Shown here: positions 45,875-55,700 of the stretch, piece after piece | Numbering within the stretch: position 1 is the stretch's first letter | Layout of the letters: each line of letters starts with the position of its first letter | NCBI GenBank assembly: GCA_021775415.1 | Contig: JAJFHV010000019.1 | Span: 62,001-126,000, forward strand | Direction: 5' to 3' | Source of the DNA: Hyphomicrobiales bacterium | GTDB lineage: Bacteria > Pseudomonadota > Alphaproteobacteria > Rhizobiales > Rhizobiaceae | Length of the DNA stretch: 64,000 nucleotides | The notes under the pieces: generated by a model | Seen by the model: the letters and a program-made list of their open reading frames with translations, nothing else | Told to the model about the DNA's origin: nothing | The model's database searches: none | Translations under genes and position numbers: made by a program

Positions 45875-46488
45875 TCCGTGAAATCGCCTTCTTCTTGAAG
45901 CGCTTCCTCCAGCATATTCTGATATGCTTCACGCGGTACTTCCACGACGCCAAAGCGTTCCAGATGTGCGGTTGTGAATTGGGTGTCCAAAAGAACAAAT
46001 CCACCTTTGATCATACGGTAAACGAGATGCACCAGTGCTGTCTTGGACGCATCGGTCATTCTTGAAAACATGCTTTCACCGAAAAATGCGCCCCCCAGAC
46101 GAACCCCGTAGAGGCCACCAACCAATTCGCCACCGTGCCATGCTTCCACGCTATGGCCATGGCCGAAATCATGGAGTTCGCAATAGAGTTCCCGGATACG
46201 CGGGTTGATCCATGTTTTCTTGCGGGTAGCGTTTTCTTCAGCGCAGTAATCCACAACTTTGCGAAAGTCGGTATCAAACCGGATTTCGAATGTATTCTTG
46301 CGCATCGATTTTTTCAGGCTTCGCGGAATGTGGAAACTGTCCAACGGCAGGATGCCACGCATTTCCGGTTCAACCCAGAACATGCCCGGGTCATCGGCGG
46401 ATTCTGCCATTGGGAATATTCCGCAGGCATAAGCTTTCAGGAGAACCTGTGGCGTGATCTCAAGCAGGATTTCGTCGCTGGTGGCCAT
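45817..46488 (-). CDS. aat: Leucyl/phenylalanyl-tRNA--protein transferase
   Basis: A 223-residue enzyme that adds Leu or Phe to proteins with N-terminal Lys or Arg and so makes N-degrons for ClpS-ClpAP. Motifs are [65 protein letters not shown], and [23 protein letters not shown]. It follows accC by 9 bp, so it probably belongs to the accB-accC-aat transcript. Its end overlaps the DUF2155 gene by 58 bp. Confidence 0.95.
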   Translation of the reverse strand: MATSDEILLEITPQVLLKAYACGIFPMAESADDPGMFWVEPEMRGILPLDSFHIPRSLKKSMRKNTFEIRFDTDFRKVVDYCAEENATRKKTWINPRIRELYCELHDFGHGHSVEAWHGGELVGGLYGVRLGGAFFGESMFSRMTDASKTALVHLVYRMIKGGFVLLDTQFTTAHLERFGVVEVPREAYQNMLEEALQEEGDFTDQEGGATSESILQFFSQIS

Positions 46489-46497
46489 GGGCCATAT

Positions 46498-47838
46498 TTA
46501 TTTGTCAGCGAGATAATTTTCAAGCCAGTGGATGTCGTAATTTCCATCCTGCATGTCCTGATTGGAAACCAGGTCCCGGAACAGGGGCAGAGTGGTCTCT
46601 ATGCCATCCACGACAAATTCATCCAATGCCCGGCGAAGACGCATCAGGCACTCAACCCTTGTGCGACCATGGACAATCAGCTTGCCAATCAGGCTGTCGT
46701 AGTGGGGTGGAATTGAATACCCCTGATAAACGCCTGAATCGACGCGTACTCCAAGCCCGCCCGGTGGATGATAATACTGGATTGTGCCAGGCGAAGGCAC
46801 AAATGTTGATGGGTGCTCGGCATTAATGCGACATTCAATTGCATGGCCAGACAGCTGAACGTCTTTCTGCTTCACTGACATGCCGCTTCCGGAAGCAACA
46901 TGCAGTTGCTCATTTACCAGATCGATGCGGGTGATCATCTCGGTGACGGGATGTTCCACCTGCAGGCGGGTATTCATTTCGATGAAATAAAATTCGCCAT
47001 CCTCATACAGAAATTCAACCGTTCCGGCACCTGAATAACCCATGCCCTGTATTGCCTTGGCACAAATATTACCGATCTTTTTACGTTGAGCTTCGTTGAG
47101 TGCAGGGGAGACTGCTTCTTCCCAGACTTTCTGGTGGCGACGCTGCAGGGAACAATCACGCTCCCACAAATGAATGCCACCGCCCTTGCCATCACCCATG
47201 ACCTGAATTTCGATGTGGCGCGGCGTACTGAGGTATTTTTCTATATAGACAGCATCGTCGCCAAATGCGGCGCCTGCTTCACTGCGCGCGGTGTGTAAGG
47301 CTTCAGCGACATCGGCATCGCTGTTTGCTACCTTCATGCCGCGACCACCGCCGCCAGAAGCGGCTTTAATCAGCACAGGATAGCCAATTTCCGCAGCCAC
47401 TTTCTTGGCTTCAGCTGCATCAGTCACAGCACCCTCAGAACCGGGCACAACTGGTATGCCAAGACGTTTTGCTGTCTTCTTGGCTTCAATCTTGTCGCCC
47501 ATTATCCGAATGTGTTCGGCGGAAGGGCCAATGAATGTAATGTCGTGAGCTTCCAGAATTTCAGCGAATTTGGCATTTTCGGACAAAAATCCGTAGCCTG
47601 GATGGATCGCATCAGCTCCGGTAATTTCGCAGGCTGCGAGTATCTCGTGAATATTCAGATAACTAGCGCGTGCCGCTGGAGGGCCTATACAGACGCTTTC
47701 ATCAGCAAGGCGTACATGCATCGCATCTGCATCTGCTGTGGAATGGACGGCAACGGTCTCAATCCCCAACTCCTTGCAGGCCCGCAAAATTCGCAGGGCG
47801 ATTTCACCGCGGTTGGCAATCAGTACCTTGTTGAACAT
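46498..47838 (-). CDS. accC: Acetyl-CoA carboxylase, biotin carboxylase subunit
   Basis: A 446-residue ATP-grasp enzyme that carboxylates biotin on AccB, the first step of fatty-acid synthesis. It has MFNKVLIANRGEIALRILRACKELGI, HPGYGFLSENAKFAE, the glycine-rich ATP loop AASGGGGRGMKV, ERDCSLQRRHQKVWEEAVSPA and the catalytic region FIEMNTRLQVEHPVTE. It lies 17 bp after accB on the same strand. Confidence 0.97.
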   Translation of the reverse strand: MFNKVLIANRGEIALRILRACKELGIETVAVHSTADADAMHVRLADESVCIGPPAARASYLNIHEILAACEITGADAIHPGYGFLSENAKFAEILEAHDITFIGPSAEHIRIMGDKIEAKKTAKRLGIPVVPGSEGAVTDAAEAKKVAAEIGYPVLIKAASGGGGRGMKVANSDADVAEALHTARSEAGAAFGDDAVYIEKYLSTPRHIEIQVMGDGKGGGIHLWERDCSLQRRHQKVWEEAVSPALNEAQRKKIGNICAKAIQGMGYSGAGTVEFLYEDGEFYFIEMNTRLQVEHPVTEMITRIDLVNEQLHVASGSGMSVKQKDVQLSGHAIECRINAEHPSTFVPSPGTIQYYHPPGGLGVRVDSGVYQGYSIPPHYDSLIGKLIVHGRTRVECLMRLRRALDEFVVDGIETTLPLFRDLVSNQDMQDGNYDIHWLENYLADK

Positions 47839-47855
47839 TGTATCGCTGCTTTCGT

Positions 47856-48311
47856 CTATTCGATGAGAAGCAGTTGTTCACCAAATTCCACCGGTTGGCC
47901 ATCCTCAACAAGAATGGCTGCTACGGTGCCGGAAACCGGTGCCGCGATTTGGTTCATGGTTTTCATTGCTTCGATGATTACAACCGTCTGTCCCTGCTTT
48001 ACCTTATCGCCGATCTTGACGAATGGATCTGCGCCGGGCGCCGGGGAATGGTAGGCAGTACCTACCATGGGTGAGGGGACATTCCCGGCTGGTTTGGATG
48101 CCGCTTTATCATCAGCTGCAACCGGAGCTGCAATCGGTGCTGCCGCGGGGGCAGGTGCTGCGACCTGAACTGCGGGAGCGCTGCCTCCACGTGAAACCCG
48201 GATTCTCAGGTCATCCTGTTCCACTTCAATCTCAGTGAGATCTGTTTCATTCAGGATGCCCGCGAGGTCACGGATCAAGTTTTGGTCGATAGTGGTTTTT
48301 TTGGTTGCCAT
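47856..48311 (-). CDS. accB: Biotin carboxyl carrier protein of acetyl-CoA carboxylase
   Basis: A 151-residue carrier with an N-terminal domain ([32 protein letters not shown]), an Ala/Pro-rich mobile linker (residues 46-80) and a C-terminal biotinyl domain with the biotinylated lysine in [11 protein letters not shown] and the thumb [15 protein letters not shown]. In many rhizobia aroQ (dehydroquinase) precedes accB; here the 189-bp gap to the DsbA-like gene has no room for it. Confidence 0.96.
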   Translation of the reverse strand: MATKKTTIDQNLIRDLAGILNETDLTEIEVEQDDLRIRVSRGGSAPAVQVAAPAPAAAPIAAPVAADDKAASKPAGNVPSPMVGTAYHSPAPGADPFVKIGDKVKQGQTVVIIEAMKTMNQIAAPVSGTVAAILVEDGQPVEFGEQLLLIE

Positions 48312-48500
48312 GGTACTTTGCCGAAATGGAGTTAATTGAATTGACCCTAGAACAGGGTGAATATCAGATCAAATTTTTGAGCGGGTAAGACAAGTTTGTC
48401 TAAGGAACAATATGCCAGAGCACAAGCGCCAACGGTCAGCCCGCAGGGCTTATACACACGGCAGTAGCAAGTGGCAATCGGGTTTTGGAGGTTCTTTTAC

Positions 48501-49256
48501 TTATTCAGAGAGCTTCGCGATCCTTTGTTGTAACTGGTCGTAGCCAACCGCACCGAATATGATCTCATCTCCAACCACATAAGAAGGTGTTCCACTGATG
48601 CCCAGATCGTCGGCAAGGTCATAGGTTTCGCGAAAGCTCTCCACCACAAAGGGTTTTTCCATTTCGGCGCGCAACGCGGTTTCTTCAGCACCCATGGAAA
48701 TGGCCAGTTGCATTGCACGGTTGCCATCCTTGGGACCATTCAGTCCAAGAAGTTGCAGATGAAACTCGCCATATTTTTCAGGCACCAGCTTTGAAAATGC
48801 CAGGGAGACCCGATGGGCTTCTACGGATGCCTCGCCCAGGACCGGGAATTCTTTCAACACAAAGCGAATGTTATTGTCAGATTCAAGCAGGCGGGTCATG
48901 TCGTTCATTGCCCGAAGACAGAAGCCACAATTGTAGTCGAAAAATTCGACAATGGTGATCTTGGCATTTGGATCACCAATCTCGATTTGGTTGGCTGAGG
49001 CGTAAATAATGTCGCGTTTTTCCTCGAGCGTCTTTTTCTGGCTGGCCGCGACCTTCTCCTGCTCGCGTGATTCAAGCACATCCTGCATTTCAATCAGGAT
49101 TTCCGGGTTTCCCAGAAGGTATTCACGAACGATTTTTTCGATTTCAGCGCGATTGGTCGTGTCTTGCGCGCTTGTACTCATTGGCAAAAACGTAATCGCC
49201 GAAAGGCTCAGTGCAGCGGCAGTTACAATTGTGAATAGTGAAATTCGGGATCTCAT
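48501..49256 (-). CDS. DsbA-family thiol:disulfide oxidoreductase
   Basis: A 251-residue periplasmic thioredoxin-fold protein. The signal peptide ends near TSAQDT. A helical N-terminal extension follows (IEKIVREYLLGNPEILIEMQDVLESREQEK), then the DsbA domain with the active site FFDYNCGFCLRAM (CGFC) and the cis-Pro loop GISGTPSYVVGD. The extension and FDYNCxYC pattern match the BdbD/ScsC-like DsbA branch. ATG 49256 has GGAGAA upstream; the longer frame to 49298 is not used. Confidence 0.9.
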   Translation of the reverse strand: MRSRISLFTIVTAAALSLSAITFLPMSTSAQDTTNRAEIEKIVREYLLGNPEILIEMQDVLESREQEKVAASQKKTLEEKRDIIYASANQIEIGDPNAKITIVEFFDYNCGFCLRAMNDMTRLLESDNNIRFVLKEFPVLGEASVEAHRVSLAFSKLVPEKYGEFHLQLLGLNGPKDGNRAMQLAISMGAEETALRAEMEKPFVVESFRETYDLADDLGISGTPSYVVGDEIIFGAVGYDQLQQRIAKLSE

Positions 49257-49294
49257 GAAATTCTCCGGTGGATGAAACAAGCGCGTTTTGCGGT

Positions 49295-50695
49295 TCAACG
49301 AAACTTTTTAGGCTTATAGTCGATAATGTCTTGTAAACGAAGCCATTGTGGCGATCCGCTTTTCACTTTTGGTTGAGCGCGCTGCGCAAATACGCGAGCG
49401 TCCTTGAACTTGCCACTGAGAAATTTCTCTTCAGCGCTTGCTGCAATTGCCAAAACTTCGTTGCCTTGAAGGGCGTAGGCACGCGCCATGTAGCCGTACC
49501 CTTGTGAAGAATATCTATCGCGTGAGAGGCCTGCTTTCAGGTTTTTGATCGCGGCATCCAGGTTTTTTGGGTTGTTGGTTTCAAGTAGCGCATGACCAAG
49601 TCCAATCTGCAAAAGCCCTGCCTTGCGTTGGTTCAGCTCAACCGCCTTTGCGTATTGGACTACAGCGGCTCGTGCCTTGCCCGCATTCAACAGGATTTCG
49701 CCTTTCATCTCATACAAAAAGGGATTGTTCGGCTGTTCGGTAATCAACTTGTCCAGTTGGCGCACTGCTTTGTGAGTTGAGCCAGCGAGATAGGTCGATA
49801 TTGCGTATCCGTAGCGGGCGGGTGCGCTGTTCAGATTTTTTCTAAAGGCCGCTCGAACGGCACCTGGTCCTCCGGTAAAAGCGATAATTTTTGCCCGGGC
49901 CATGTCGTGGCGAAGCTGCAGACTTGGTGGGTCTTTTTTTCCGAAGTGCGGGCTTTCCGCAGCAACGGTTTTCAACAATCCAACCCGTTCGGTGGGGAGC
50001 GGATGGCTGATTGCGTATGGGTCAAGTCCGCCATTGCTGAATAGAGAATTCTTTGAAAGCCGGCGGAATGTATTCAACATGCCGAGAGAAGATTGGCCGG
50101 TCTTGTTCAGCAAGGTAACGCCTGTACGGTCTGCGGCCAATTCGTCCTGACGCTGGTATGACAACAAGCCCCGGGAGATTGCGTGTTGGCTGCCCAGCAC
50201 AATGGCAGTACCTGCTGTTGGATCGGAGCCTCCCGATACAGCAACCCCAATACCGGCCAAAGCCGATAACACCGCCATGACTTGCGCCTTTTCCAACCGG
50301 TCACGAAGGCCGGTGAGATGGCCACCAATAATATGACCAGTTTCATGGGCAAAAACGCCAATTACTTCGTTTGGTGTGTCTGATTTTGCGATGGCGCCAA
50401 TGTTGATATACATGCGGGTTCCGGTCACGAACGCATTGAATTCATTGCGGTTGAGCAGGAATACTTCTATGCCGTTGCGCTTCATGCCGGCTGCCTGGAA
50501 GAGTGGGTTGGTGTAATCCTTGACCAGTGTTTCAATTTCCGCATCGCGCACCCAGGGCAGGGAGGTCCGTCGCTTCTGCGAGAAAGAGTCGGCAATCGAC
50601 AAAGTTGTCACAAGAATGCCAACGCAAATGAAAAGAACAATCCGATTTGCGAGGCTGGTCAGATTGCAAGTGACTATGATTGGTCGTGAGCTCAT
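49295..50695 (-). CDS. M48-family metalloprotease with TPR repeats (BepA-like)
   Basis: A 466-residue exported or membrane-anchored zinc protease. A hydrophobic segment (IVLFICVGILVTTLSIADSFS, near 18-38) precedes the M48 domain with HExxH in VIGVFAHETGHIIGGHL and the downstream zinc ligand in LAADRTGVTLL. The last 170 residues have TPR-like repeats (NPFLYEMKGEILLNAGKARAAVVQYAKAVELN). E. coli BepA, with this layout, repairs or degrades stalled outer-membrane proteins, a likely role here. It starts upstream of the DsbA-like gene, with a 38-bp gap. Confidence 0.9.
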   Translation of the reverse strand: MSSRPIIVTCNLTSLANRIVLFICVGILVTTLSIADSFSQKRRTSLPWVRDAEIETLVKDYTNPLFQAAGMKRNGIEVFLLNRNEFNAFVTGTRMYINIGAIAKSDTPNEVIGVFAHETGHIIGGHLTGLRDRLEKAQVMAVLSALAGIGVAVSGGSDPTAGTAIVLGSQHAISRGLLSYQRQDELAADRTGVTLLNKTGQSSLGMLNTFRRLSKNSLFSNGGLDPYAISHPLPTERVGLLKTVAAESPHFGKKDPPSLQLRHDMARAKIIAFTGGPGAVRAAFRKNLNSAPARYGYAISTYLAGSTHKAVRQLDKLITEQPNNPFLYEMKGEILLNAGKARAAVVQYAKAVELNQRKAGLLQIGLGHALLETNNPKNLDAAIKNLKAGLSRDRYSSQGYGYMARAYALQGNEVLAIAASAEEKFLSGKFKDARVFAQRAQPKVKSGSPQWLRLQDIIDYKPKKFR

Positions 50696-50865
50696 CGAAG
50701 TCCGTTCGGGCGCAGTGAATGCTGAATGTCTCTATTGTCCGTGATCGTGTTCTTTTTTAGGACAATCGACCATCATCTATCTCGTAATTTTGTGCAAGTA
50801 GCGATATAGGCACACAATTCAACTTTGTGCTACTGCATGTCGCGGCGGCAAGCGGGGCTGTGTAA

Positions 50866-52026
50866 ATGTATCCTTCCAGGCGTAGTCAGATTGAACCATT
50901 CCGGGCAATGGACGTGGTTGCGCGTGCAAATCAGGCGGTTGCCGAGGGACGCGACATCGTAATGATGTGTGTCGGCCAACCGGGCTCACCAGCCCCAACA
51001 ACTGCGCGTGAGGCTGCCCGGAGCGCGTTGGACCATGGAAGGATCGGCTATACGACCGCTGCAGGTATTGATCCGCTTCGCAGGCGCATCGCGCAACATT
51101 ATATGGACAAGTACTCGGTTGAACTCGACCCGGCCCGGGTGTTTGTAACCACCGGATCTTCAGCGGGTTTCATTCTGGCATTTCTTGCAGGCTTTGATCC
51201 CGGTGATCGGGTGGCGATCCCGTCACCTGGATACCCGGCCTATCGCAACATATTGCGGTCCTTGTCGCTGGAGCCGGTGGAACTTGCGACGCGGGAAGAT
51301 GAACGCTGGGTAATCTCTGCCGACATGTTGCGTGAAGCGCACTCCAAGAAGCCCCTCAATGGCATCTTGATTGCTAATCCAAACAATCCCAACGGCACAA
51401 TGATGAAACCTGATGCTTTTCATGAGCTCATGCAAACCAGTGCGGAATTGTCCGTGAATTTCATATCGGATGAAATCTACCATGGGTTGACTTACGCGCA
51501 GCCGGAAATTTGTGCTCTTGAAATCAGCGATGAGTGTTTCGTCATCAACTCGTTTTCTAAATATTTCTGCATGACCGGGTGGCGGGTGGGCTGGATGGTT
51601 GTGCCTGAAAACATGAGTGAAACAGTCGACCGACTGCAACAGAACGCTTTCATCAGCGCGCCGGAAATTTCACAGATTGCAGCGCTTTCTGCCTTTGATG
51701 GCATTGATGAAATGGAACGGGTCAAACAGGGATATGAAGCCAATCGGACGCTGGTGCTGGACCGCTTGAGCAGACTTGGATTAAAAAAGGTTCACCCGAT
51801 TGATGGAGCGTTTTACGCCTATGTGGAGACATCCCGAATTTCAAACGATTCCCTGGCTCTTTCAGCAAGGATTCTGGATGAAGCAAACGTAGCATTGACT
51901 CCTGGTATCGATTTTGACACGGCCGAGGGAAAAAGCTGGATGCGTTTTTCCTTCGCCGGTGACAACGCTACGTTAGTCGAAGGATTTGACCGGTTGGATG
52001 AGTGGCTAAGCCGACAGAATCTTTAA
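50866..52026 (+). CDS. Class I/II PLP-dependent aminotransferase
   Basis: A 386-residue fold-type I aminotransferase. It has VFVTTGSSAGFILAFLAGFDPGDRVAIPSPGYPAYRNIL, ILIANPNNPNGTMM (substrate/PLP Asn), FISDEIYHGLTY (PLP Asp-x-x-Tyr) and the PLP lysine in INSFSKYFCMTGWRVGW. A C-terminal MRFSFAG carries the substrate Arg. Preferred amino acid is not readable. It is convergent with rne, 4 bp away. The 170-bp upstream gap shows no clear element. Confidence 0.9.
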   Translation: MYPSRRSQIEPFRAMDVVARANQAVAEGRDIVMMCVGQPGSPAPTTAREAARSALDHGRIGYTTAAGIDPLRRRIAQHYMDKYSVELDPARVFVTTGSSAGFILAFLAGFDPGDRVAIPSPGYPAYRNILRSLSLEPVELATREDERWVISADMLREAHSKKPLNGILIANPNNPNGTMMKPDAFHELMQTSAELSVNFISDEIYHGLTYAQPEICALEISDECFVINSFSKYFCMTGWRVGWMVVPENMSETVDRLQQNAFISAPEISQIAALSAFDGIDEMERVKQGYEANRTLVLDRLSRLGLKKVHPIDGAFYAYVETSRISNDSLALSARILDEANVALTPGIDFDTAEGKSWMRFSFAGDNATLVEGFDRLDEWLSRQNL

Positions 52027-52030
52027 TTGG

Positions 52031-54985
52031 CTAAAAGAAACTGCCGCCACCACTCCACCAGCCTGCGCCTTTGGTGCCCTCAGCTGCCTCTTTTGAGTCT
52101 GCGTCTTCGTTGCCTGATTGGGCCGTCTCTGTGACAGAAGTCTCATCGGAGGAGGATTTTGCCTTTCTTGGACGTGTTGTATTCCGAGCGCGGGCAGGGG
52201 GTTCCTCAACAACCGGTTCAGAAACCACTTCGGATTGGACAGCAGGTTCGGCAATTGCTTCAACCACAGCAGCATCTTCCGCAATAGGTTCAACTGCTTT
52301 CTTGGTTTTGCGCGGTCTCCGGTTTCGCGATTTTGGCTTTTCTTCCGCCTCTACCTCCGGCGACGGGATTTCAGCATCGGACTTGGCGGCTTCTGCGCCA
52401 GCCTCGACGGCAGCCTCTCCTTGAGCTTCTACGGATGCATCATTACTTGCTTCTTCACCGCCAGCGTTTTGGCCGCGGTTTTTACGGCCACCGCGTTTAC
52501 CACGGCGTCGCCGGCGACGGGGTTCGCCATCACCGTTTTCATCACTATCGGCAGATGTCTCGCTGACCTCGACGGTATCATCGCCTGCTGCATTGACAGA
52601 TGGTTCTGAATCCTTGCCACGACGTCTTCCGCGACCGCGTTTCCTTGGTCCAGTACTGTCCTCATTTGAGCTATCTGAATCCATTGCAACTGAATCTTGT
52701 TCATCAGAAGTGCTGGTAACAGGAGCGGTAGCATTACCTCTGGCGGGTTCGCCCTTTTCGACGGTAAATTCCTGTCCCTTGATTTTGTAGTCACCCTCGA
52801 TCTGAATTTTTAGCCCATAGCGGTTTTCCAGTTCCATCAACGCGAGGCGCTTGATGTTCAGGATTTGGATAGCAATCTCCGGTGTGGTTTTAACAACCGC
52901 GTCAAATCGATTGTGTTTGGCGAGGTGTTCCTCGATGCCCCGGAAAATATGCAAGGCAATTGCTGAATCCGAACGCACATGGCCTTGACCACCGCAATGA
53001 GGGCAAACATTCATTGTGCTTTCAAGAACGCTGGCGCGAATGCGCTGACGTGACATTTCCATCAGGCCGAAATGTGAAATTCGACCAACCTGGATGCGGG
53101 CACGATCGTTTTTCAGACATTCCTTGAGTTTTTTCTCAACCGCCCGGTTATTGCGCCGCTCTTCCATGTCGATGAAGTCAATCACAATCAAACCAGCCAG
53201 GTCGCGTAACCGAAGCTGGCGTGCGGCTTCTTCAGCCGCCTCCAGATTGGTTTTGAGCGCTGTGTCCTCAATCGAATGTTCGCGTGTTGCACGACCCGAG
53301 TTCACATCGATAGCGACGAGGGCTTCAGTTTGGTTCATCACCAAATAGCCACCTGATTTTAGCGTCACCTGAGGGGATAGCATCCGGTCAAGGTGGGATT
53401 CCACGCCAAACTTTGAGAAAATTGTCTGCTGATCAGTGTATTCTTTCACGTTCTTTACGTGGCTTGGGATGAGCATGCCCATGAATTCGCGGGCTTCGCG
53501 ATAGCCGTTTTCTCCGGCAACCAGAACTTCGTCTGTATCCTTGTCGTAAAGATCGCGAATTGACCGTTTGATGAGGCTGCCCTCCTCATAAACCAGGCAA
53601 GGCGCTGATGAAGAGAGAGTCAAGTTTCGAACTTGTTCCCACAGGCGCATCAGATACTCAAAGTCGCGCTTGATTTCTGCTTTTGTGCGTGAGGCACCCG
53701 CGGTTCGCAGGATGACACCCATGCCTTCCGGCACTTCAAGTTCCGATGCGATTGTTTTAAGTCGCTTTCGGTCATTGGCGTTGGAAATCTTGCGTGAAAT
53801 TCCCCCGCCACGTGCAGTATTGGGCATCAAAACCGAGTATCGTCCGGCGAGCGACAGATAGGTTGTAAGTGCTGCACCTTTGGTGCCGCGCTCTTCCTTG
53901 ACGACCTGGATCAGCAAAACCTGACGGCGTTTTATAACTTCCTGTATCTTGTACTGACGACGGTTTCTGCGCCTTTCCGGCACTTCCTCCATTGCGTCTT
54001 CCTGGCCAACAGACTCGACATCGTCGTCGCCATTGGCCTCGTCATCACCATTTTCGTCAGGAGCTGCTTCAACTTTGGCTTCAGACTTTGACTTGCGTCG
54101 GGATCTCGATCTTGATTTTTTTGGCTTGTCTGCTGCAGTTTCTTCTTTCGCGGCGGCTTCAACTTCAGTTGACGCTTCGGCCACAACTTCGGTTACACCC
54201 TCGGCTTCAGTTTCTGAAGCGGCGACTTCTTCCTGGGGAGCTTCTTTCTTGGTCTTGGCAGGTTTGCGTCTTGTGGTGCGACGCTTGGGCTTGGCTGGCT
54301 TGTCTTCAGCTTCTACCTCGTTGTCAGCATCGTCAGCGCCATCTCCATCATCTTCACCCGGCAAGGCTTCCGAAATTGAATCGGTTTCAACCATCGCAGC
54401 AATTGTGGTCGGCGTATCGTCCTCATCGCTTGAAGTTTCATCTTCCCCAGCGTCCTTGTCACCTGAATCTGGCTCTGGCTGCGGTTCGTCGTCGGTGGTT
54501 TGTTCTGCGGCATCTATTGCGGTTTGCGCATCAGATTCGTCTGCGTTTGCTGCTGCATCCGCATCAGGGCTTGCCTCATCTGCATCGGTAGTATCTTCAG
54601 ATTTGGCTTTTCTGGAGCGACGCTTGGGCTTTCCCGCTTTTTTTGATGGGGCTTTTTCGTCTTCTGCGTCATCCTCATCACGGTTGGCGCGAGCCTGCGC
54701 GGCTTCTTCATCAAGCAGAGCCTGGCGGTCAGCCACCGGAATTTGATAATAGTCGGGATGAATTTCGCTGAATGCCAGAAAGCCGTGGCGATTTCCGCCA
54801 TAATCAACAAAAGCAGCCTGCAACGAGGGTTCAACCCGCGTTACCTTTGCTAAATATATGTTGCCTCTAAGTTGCTTTTTTTCCTGGGATTCAAAATCAA
54901 ATTCTTCAATTCGGTTGCCACGCACTACCGCTACCCGGGTTTCTTCCGGGTGGGAGGCGTCTATCAGCATTTTGTTTGTCGACAT
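52031..54985 (-). CDS. rne: Ribonuclease E (Rne/Rng family) with a split S1 domain
   Basis: A 984-residue endoribonuclease and degradosome scaffold. The S1 domain starts at residues 36-97 (LRGNIYLAKVTRVEPSLQAAFVDYGG) and resumes near 340 (RNRRQYKIQEVIKRRQVLLIQVVKEERGTKG). About 240 residues between are a low-complexity acidic/basic insertion. The 5-prime sensor and DNase I-like domains follow, with AIDVNSGRAT, LIVIDFIDMEE and the zinc-link CPHCGGQG. The last 270 residues are disordered, rich in Arg, Glu and Ala, and end in KGAGWWSGGGSFF. The GWW motif is the PNPase-docking signature described in Caulobacter RNase E. ATG 54985 has GGAGA upstream. Confidence 0.95.
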   Translation of the reverse strand: MSTNKMLIDASHPEETRVAVVRGNRIEEFDFESQEKKQLRGNIYLAKVTRVEPSLQAAFVDYGGNRHGFLAFSEIHPDYYQIPVADRQALLDEEAAQARANRDEDDAEDEKAPSKKAGKPKRRSRKAKSEDTTDADEASPDADAAANADESDAQTAIDAAEQTTDDEPQPEPDSGDKDAGEDETSSDEDDTPTTIAAMVETDSISEALPGEDDGDGADDADNEVEAEDKPAKPKRRTTRRKPAKTKKEAPQEEVAASETEAEGVTEVVAEASTEVEAAAKEETAADKPKKSRSRSRRKSKSEAKVEAAPDENGDDEANGDDDVESVGQEDAMEEVPERRRNRRQYKIQEVIKRRQVLLIQVVKEERGTKGAALTTYLSLAGRYSVLMPNTARGGGISRKISNANDRKRLKTIASELEVPEGMGVILRTAGASRTKAEIKRDFEYLMRLWEQVRNLTLSSSAPCLVYEEGSLIKRSIRDLYDKDTDEVLVAGENGYREAREFMGMLIPSHVKNVKEYTDQQTIFSKFGVESHLDRMLSPQVTLKSGGYLVMNQTEALVAIDVNSGRATREHSIEDTALKTNLEAAEEAARQLRLRDLAGLIVIDFIDMEERRNNRAVEKKLKECLKNDRARIQVGRISHFGLMEMSRQRIRASVLESTMNVCPHCGGQGHVRSDSAIALHIFRGIEEHLAKHNRFDAVVKTTPEIAIQILNIKRLALMELENRYGLKIQIEGDYKIKGQEFTVEKGEPARGNATAPVTSTSDEQDSVAMDSDSSNEDSTGPRKRGRGRRRGKDSEPSVNAAGDDTVEVSETSADSDENGDGEPRRRRRRGKRGGRKNRGQNAGGEEASNDASVEAQGEAAVEAGAEAAKSDAEIPSPEVEAEEKPKSRNRRPRKTKKAVEPIAEDAAVVEAIAEPAVQSEVVSEPVVEEPPARARNTTRPRKAKSSSDETSVTETAQSGNEDADSKEAAEGTKGAGWWSGGGSFF

Positions 54986-55003
54986 TGTTGTAAGTCTCCG
55001 CAA

Positions 55004-55700
55004 ACGCGGGGCCGTAATTTTCTGAGTTCGGTGTCGTAAGGAATACGCACATTCTCAACAAGTAATGGGATTCTTGTGAGAGCCGCGACAGAATTCGGGA
55101 TACGTTTGCTATTTTGGGGGCGAACGAAAAATTGTGCATAAACATGATCACAGCGCCTTCGTCCTGCCGAACACGGCGAGGTGGACTATTTTGGCTCTGG
55201 ATACTCATAGGATGCACGATTTCTTTCGCGTTCGTTTAAAGGGACCGGAAAATCCGGCCGGTGAAGCGTTTGTGGGCCATCTGATTTATCAAGGCCTCTG
55301 ACGCTGTATCGGTGCAGTTCAACTGGTTGACAGGTGACCCGCGCGAAACTTTCTTGGCACAACCTTGAGGGAACAATTATTCCGTCAGGATATCATTATT
55401 GTGGAAAATCCAGTGTAATTTACCTTCATCCCCGCAATGCCAATGATTCCTAAATAGGTAAAACATGTTCAAAGTACAAGCTAAATCGCTGGTGGTGTCT
55501 CAATTCTGCGCGAATTGGCTAACAATCGATGAGTGGGCATTTTTACGAAAATTATTCAATCATCGACGGCGGTTGAACAGTTAGCCGATTTGTCGGCCAA
55601 CAAACCGAAAACCGTGTTCAAGGGGTAGTCTGTTTGGTAAACCACGCGTATGGCACTGATTCCCGTTGCACCTACAATTGAATTCGCCAGAGTGGTTTGA
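55004..55700. other. Intergenic region between divergent rne and amiC
   Basis: About 700 bp without a convincing gene. It should hold the long 5-prime leader and promoter of rne on the minus strand and the amiC promoter on the plus strand. I see one compact GC-rich hairpin (CCGGAAAATCCGG at 55245-55257, extended by GGCCGGT). A long rne leader is expected, because RNase E commonly controls its own mRNA through it, but I cannot identify a known element. Confidence 0.4.

Noticed and set aside
48388-48401. AGACAAGTTTGTCT palindrome upstream of accB
   Set aside because: Six-base arms in AT-rich DNA; too weak to call an operator or terminator.
54033-54746. A 237-codon plus-strand ORF rich in Ser and Ala
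   Set aside because: It is antisense to the low-complexity insertion of rne; Glu/Ala-rich coding DNA gives long open frames on the other strand.
54906-55217. A 103-codon minus-strand ORF reaching from the rne leader into rne in another frame
   Set aside because: No ribosome binding site, no recognisable domain, and its end is out of frame within the conserved rne start.
55212-55301. A 29-codon plus-strand ORF between rne and amiC
   Set aside because: No Shine-Dalgarno sequence and too short to separate from chance; it also covers a GC-rich hairpin that explains the base pattern.
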